In this document: piece after piece, positions 5,742 through 6,544 of the stretch | How positions within the stretch are numbered: the stretch's first letter is position 1 | Layout of the letters: each line of letters begins with the position of its first letter | DNA from: Bacteroidota bacterium | GTDB lineage: Bacteria; Bacteroidota; Bacteroidia; Bacteroidales; VadinHA17 | DNA: 6,544 bases | Assembly: GCA_030628785.1 (NCBI GenBank) | Contig: DAOVQI010000192.1 | Location: forward strand, 1 to 6,544 | Direction of reading: 5' to 3' | Notes under the pieces: generated by a model | What the model saw: only the letters and a program-made list of their open reading frames with translations | What the model was told of the DNA's origin: nothing | Database searches by the model: none | Program-made: the position numbers and the translations under genes

Positions 5742-6544
5742 TTAATCAATTTGTGAAACTATGTCCTTTTTCCCAAAAATCAGATCAAACGTTATTTTAA
5801 GCCAAACAAGAATACATGGAAATACCTTAACAACATAAGGTACCAGTATATTAACCCTGACGTTTCTTGGAAATAAATCGGTAGGAGCCAGGATTGTGAA
5901 TATAAAGACAAAGCAAACTAAAATAATATTCTCGATCTTAAAATGTTGTGAGAAAAACCAGAAGGCAACACCACAAATTGCTATTATAAAGGTTGGCGAT
6001 TCGGCCTTATGATTAAAAATCACAACCCAAATCAGAACGGCAGCAAAAAATAAAAATCTGAACCCGAATTCCCGGTAAGCATTTATTTTTATAAGAGGAA
6101 TAGCCAGTAATAAAAGTCCTGCCAGTCTTACCAATCCTGCCGGTAAATTCAAATTAAACCAAACCTTTAACCAGGTCATGACTGAAAAAGTAGTCTCCAC
6201 TGAACTGTCAGTGTTCAACAAGTTCCACCAGCTTGAGTATAAAAATTTTAATTGATCTAAGGATATGACCATTAATGGTAAGACAAGCAGAAGAAGAGTC
6301 CACATGATCGAATACAGCGCAAATTTCGTTTTCCTCTCATAAAACAGGAAAAGTATGAATGCCACTATTCCGAATATTTTAATATATACTGTAAGAGCAA
6401 TGAAAAGGGATGGAAGCAACAGATTATGTTTTTCGAGCTGATTAAAAGCAAGGATCAGCAAAGCCACTATCAACCCGTTACTTTGCTGATTCTGGAGGGA
6501 GGTAATAAGTTCAATTAAAATAAACAACAGGATAAAAGCTTTGG
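5742..6544 (-). CDS. GT87/DUF2029-like membrane glycosyltransferase, C-terminal part
   Basis: The frame is open to the right window edge (266 codons plus stop visible), so the true start lies outside; the TTG at 6525-6527 is not a believable start. The visible part is a polytopic membrane protein with about seven hydrophobic segments, broken by short polar loops such as ERKTK and KINAYREFG. Near its start SLQNQQSNGLIVALLILAF resembles the QxNxLI segment of polyprenyl-phosphate-mannose-dependent glycosyltransferases (GT87, DUF2029). Later FNHKAESPTFIIAICGVAFW is a segment I recognise in Bacteroidota members. Such proteins add a sugar from a lipid-phosphate donor on the outer face of the cytoplasmic membrane. 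The catalytic acidic residue is expected in the missing N-terminal half. The link to the genes downstream is probably only positional. Confidence 0.7.
   Translation of the reverse strand, partial: KAFILLFILIELITSLQNQQSNGLIVALLILAFNQLEKHNLLLPSLFIALTVYIKIFGIVAFILFLFYERKTKFALYSIMWTLLLLVLPLMVISLDQLKFLYSSWWNLLNTDSSVETTFSVMTWLKVWFNLNLPAGLVRLAGLLLLAIPLIKINAYREFGFRFLFFAAVLIWVVIFNHKAESPTFIIAICGVAFWFFSQHFKIENIILVCFVFIFTILAPTDLFPRNVRVNILVPYVVKVFPCILVWLKITFDLIFGKKDIVSQID

Overview
The window looks like a piece of a Bacteroidota chromosome, and by gene content I would guess a marine or gut Bacteroidales/Marinilabiliales-type organism. The reasons are SPII-type lipoproteins with short tails after the cysteine, a type I sulfatase, moderately AT-rich genes, mostly weak ribosome binding sites, and GC-rich palindromic repeats (such as CCGCCAGCTGGCGG) between genes. 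No rRNA, tRNA, CRISPR array or transposase is present. Every gene I can support lies on the minus strand, so the window is read from right to left.

From the right edge, the first gene is the C-terminal part of a polytopic GT87/DUF2029-type mannosyltransferase-like membrane protein (5742-6544, cut by the window edge). Its stop codon touches a perfect 16-bp palindrome. Directly beyond the palindrome lies a 90-codon 3' remnant of a squalene-cyclase-like helical protein that has lost its start (5447-5719). Next is a sulfatase gene with a large internal deletion (4780-5406). Its N-terminal domain with the formylglycine motif is intact, the middle is missing, and the native C-terminal tail survives in another reading frame. 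Then come two intact lipoprotein genes that are probably co-transcribed: an 828-residue predicted beta-rich lipoprotein of no recognised family that contains a clear internal duplication (2225-4711), and a purple-acid-phosphatase-like metallophosphoesterase lipoprotein with two altered metal ligands (824-2170).

Between the phosphoesterase and the next gene lies a 709-bp gene-free stretch (115-823), most of it repeats. It holds a GC-rich cluster of overlapping hairpins (369-517), a further long hairpin (573-603), and a 160-bp inverted-repeat element (613-772) whose core folds on paper into a three-way junction with no unpaired base at the junction. The left edge is the first 38 codons of a cyclopropane-fatty-acyl-phospholipid synthase gene (1-114).

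Taken together, the central part resembles a surface-exposed sulfate/phosphate-ester processing lipoprotein cassette that is partly decaying: the sulfatase is broken while its two downstream neighbours remain intact. No SusC/SusD pair or glycoside hydrolase is visible, so calling it a polysaccharide utilisation locus would be inference. The items most worth checking are the duplicated 828-residue protein, the deleted sulfatase, the three-way-junction repeat, and the altered metal site of the phosphoesterase.
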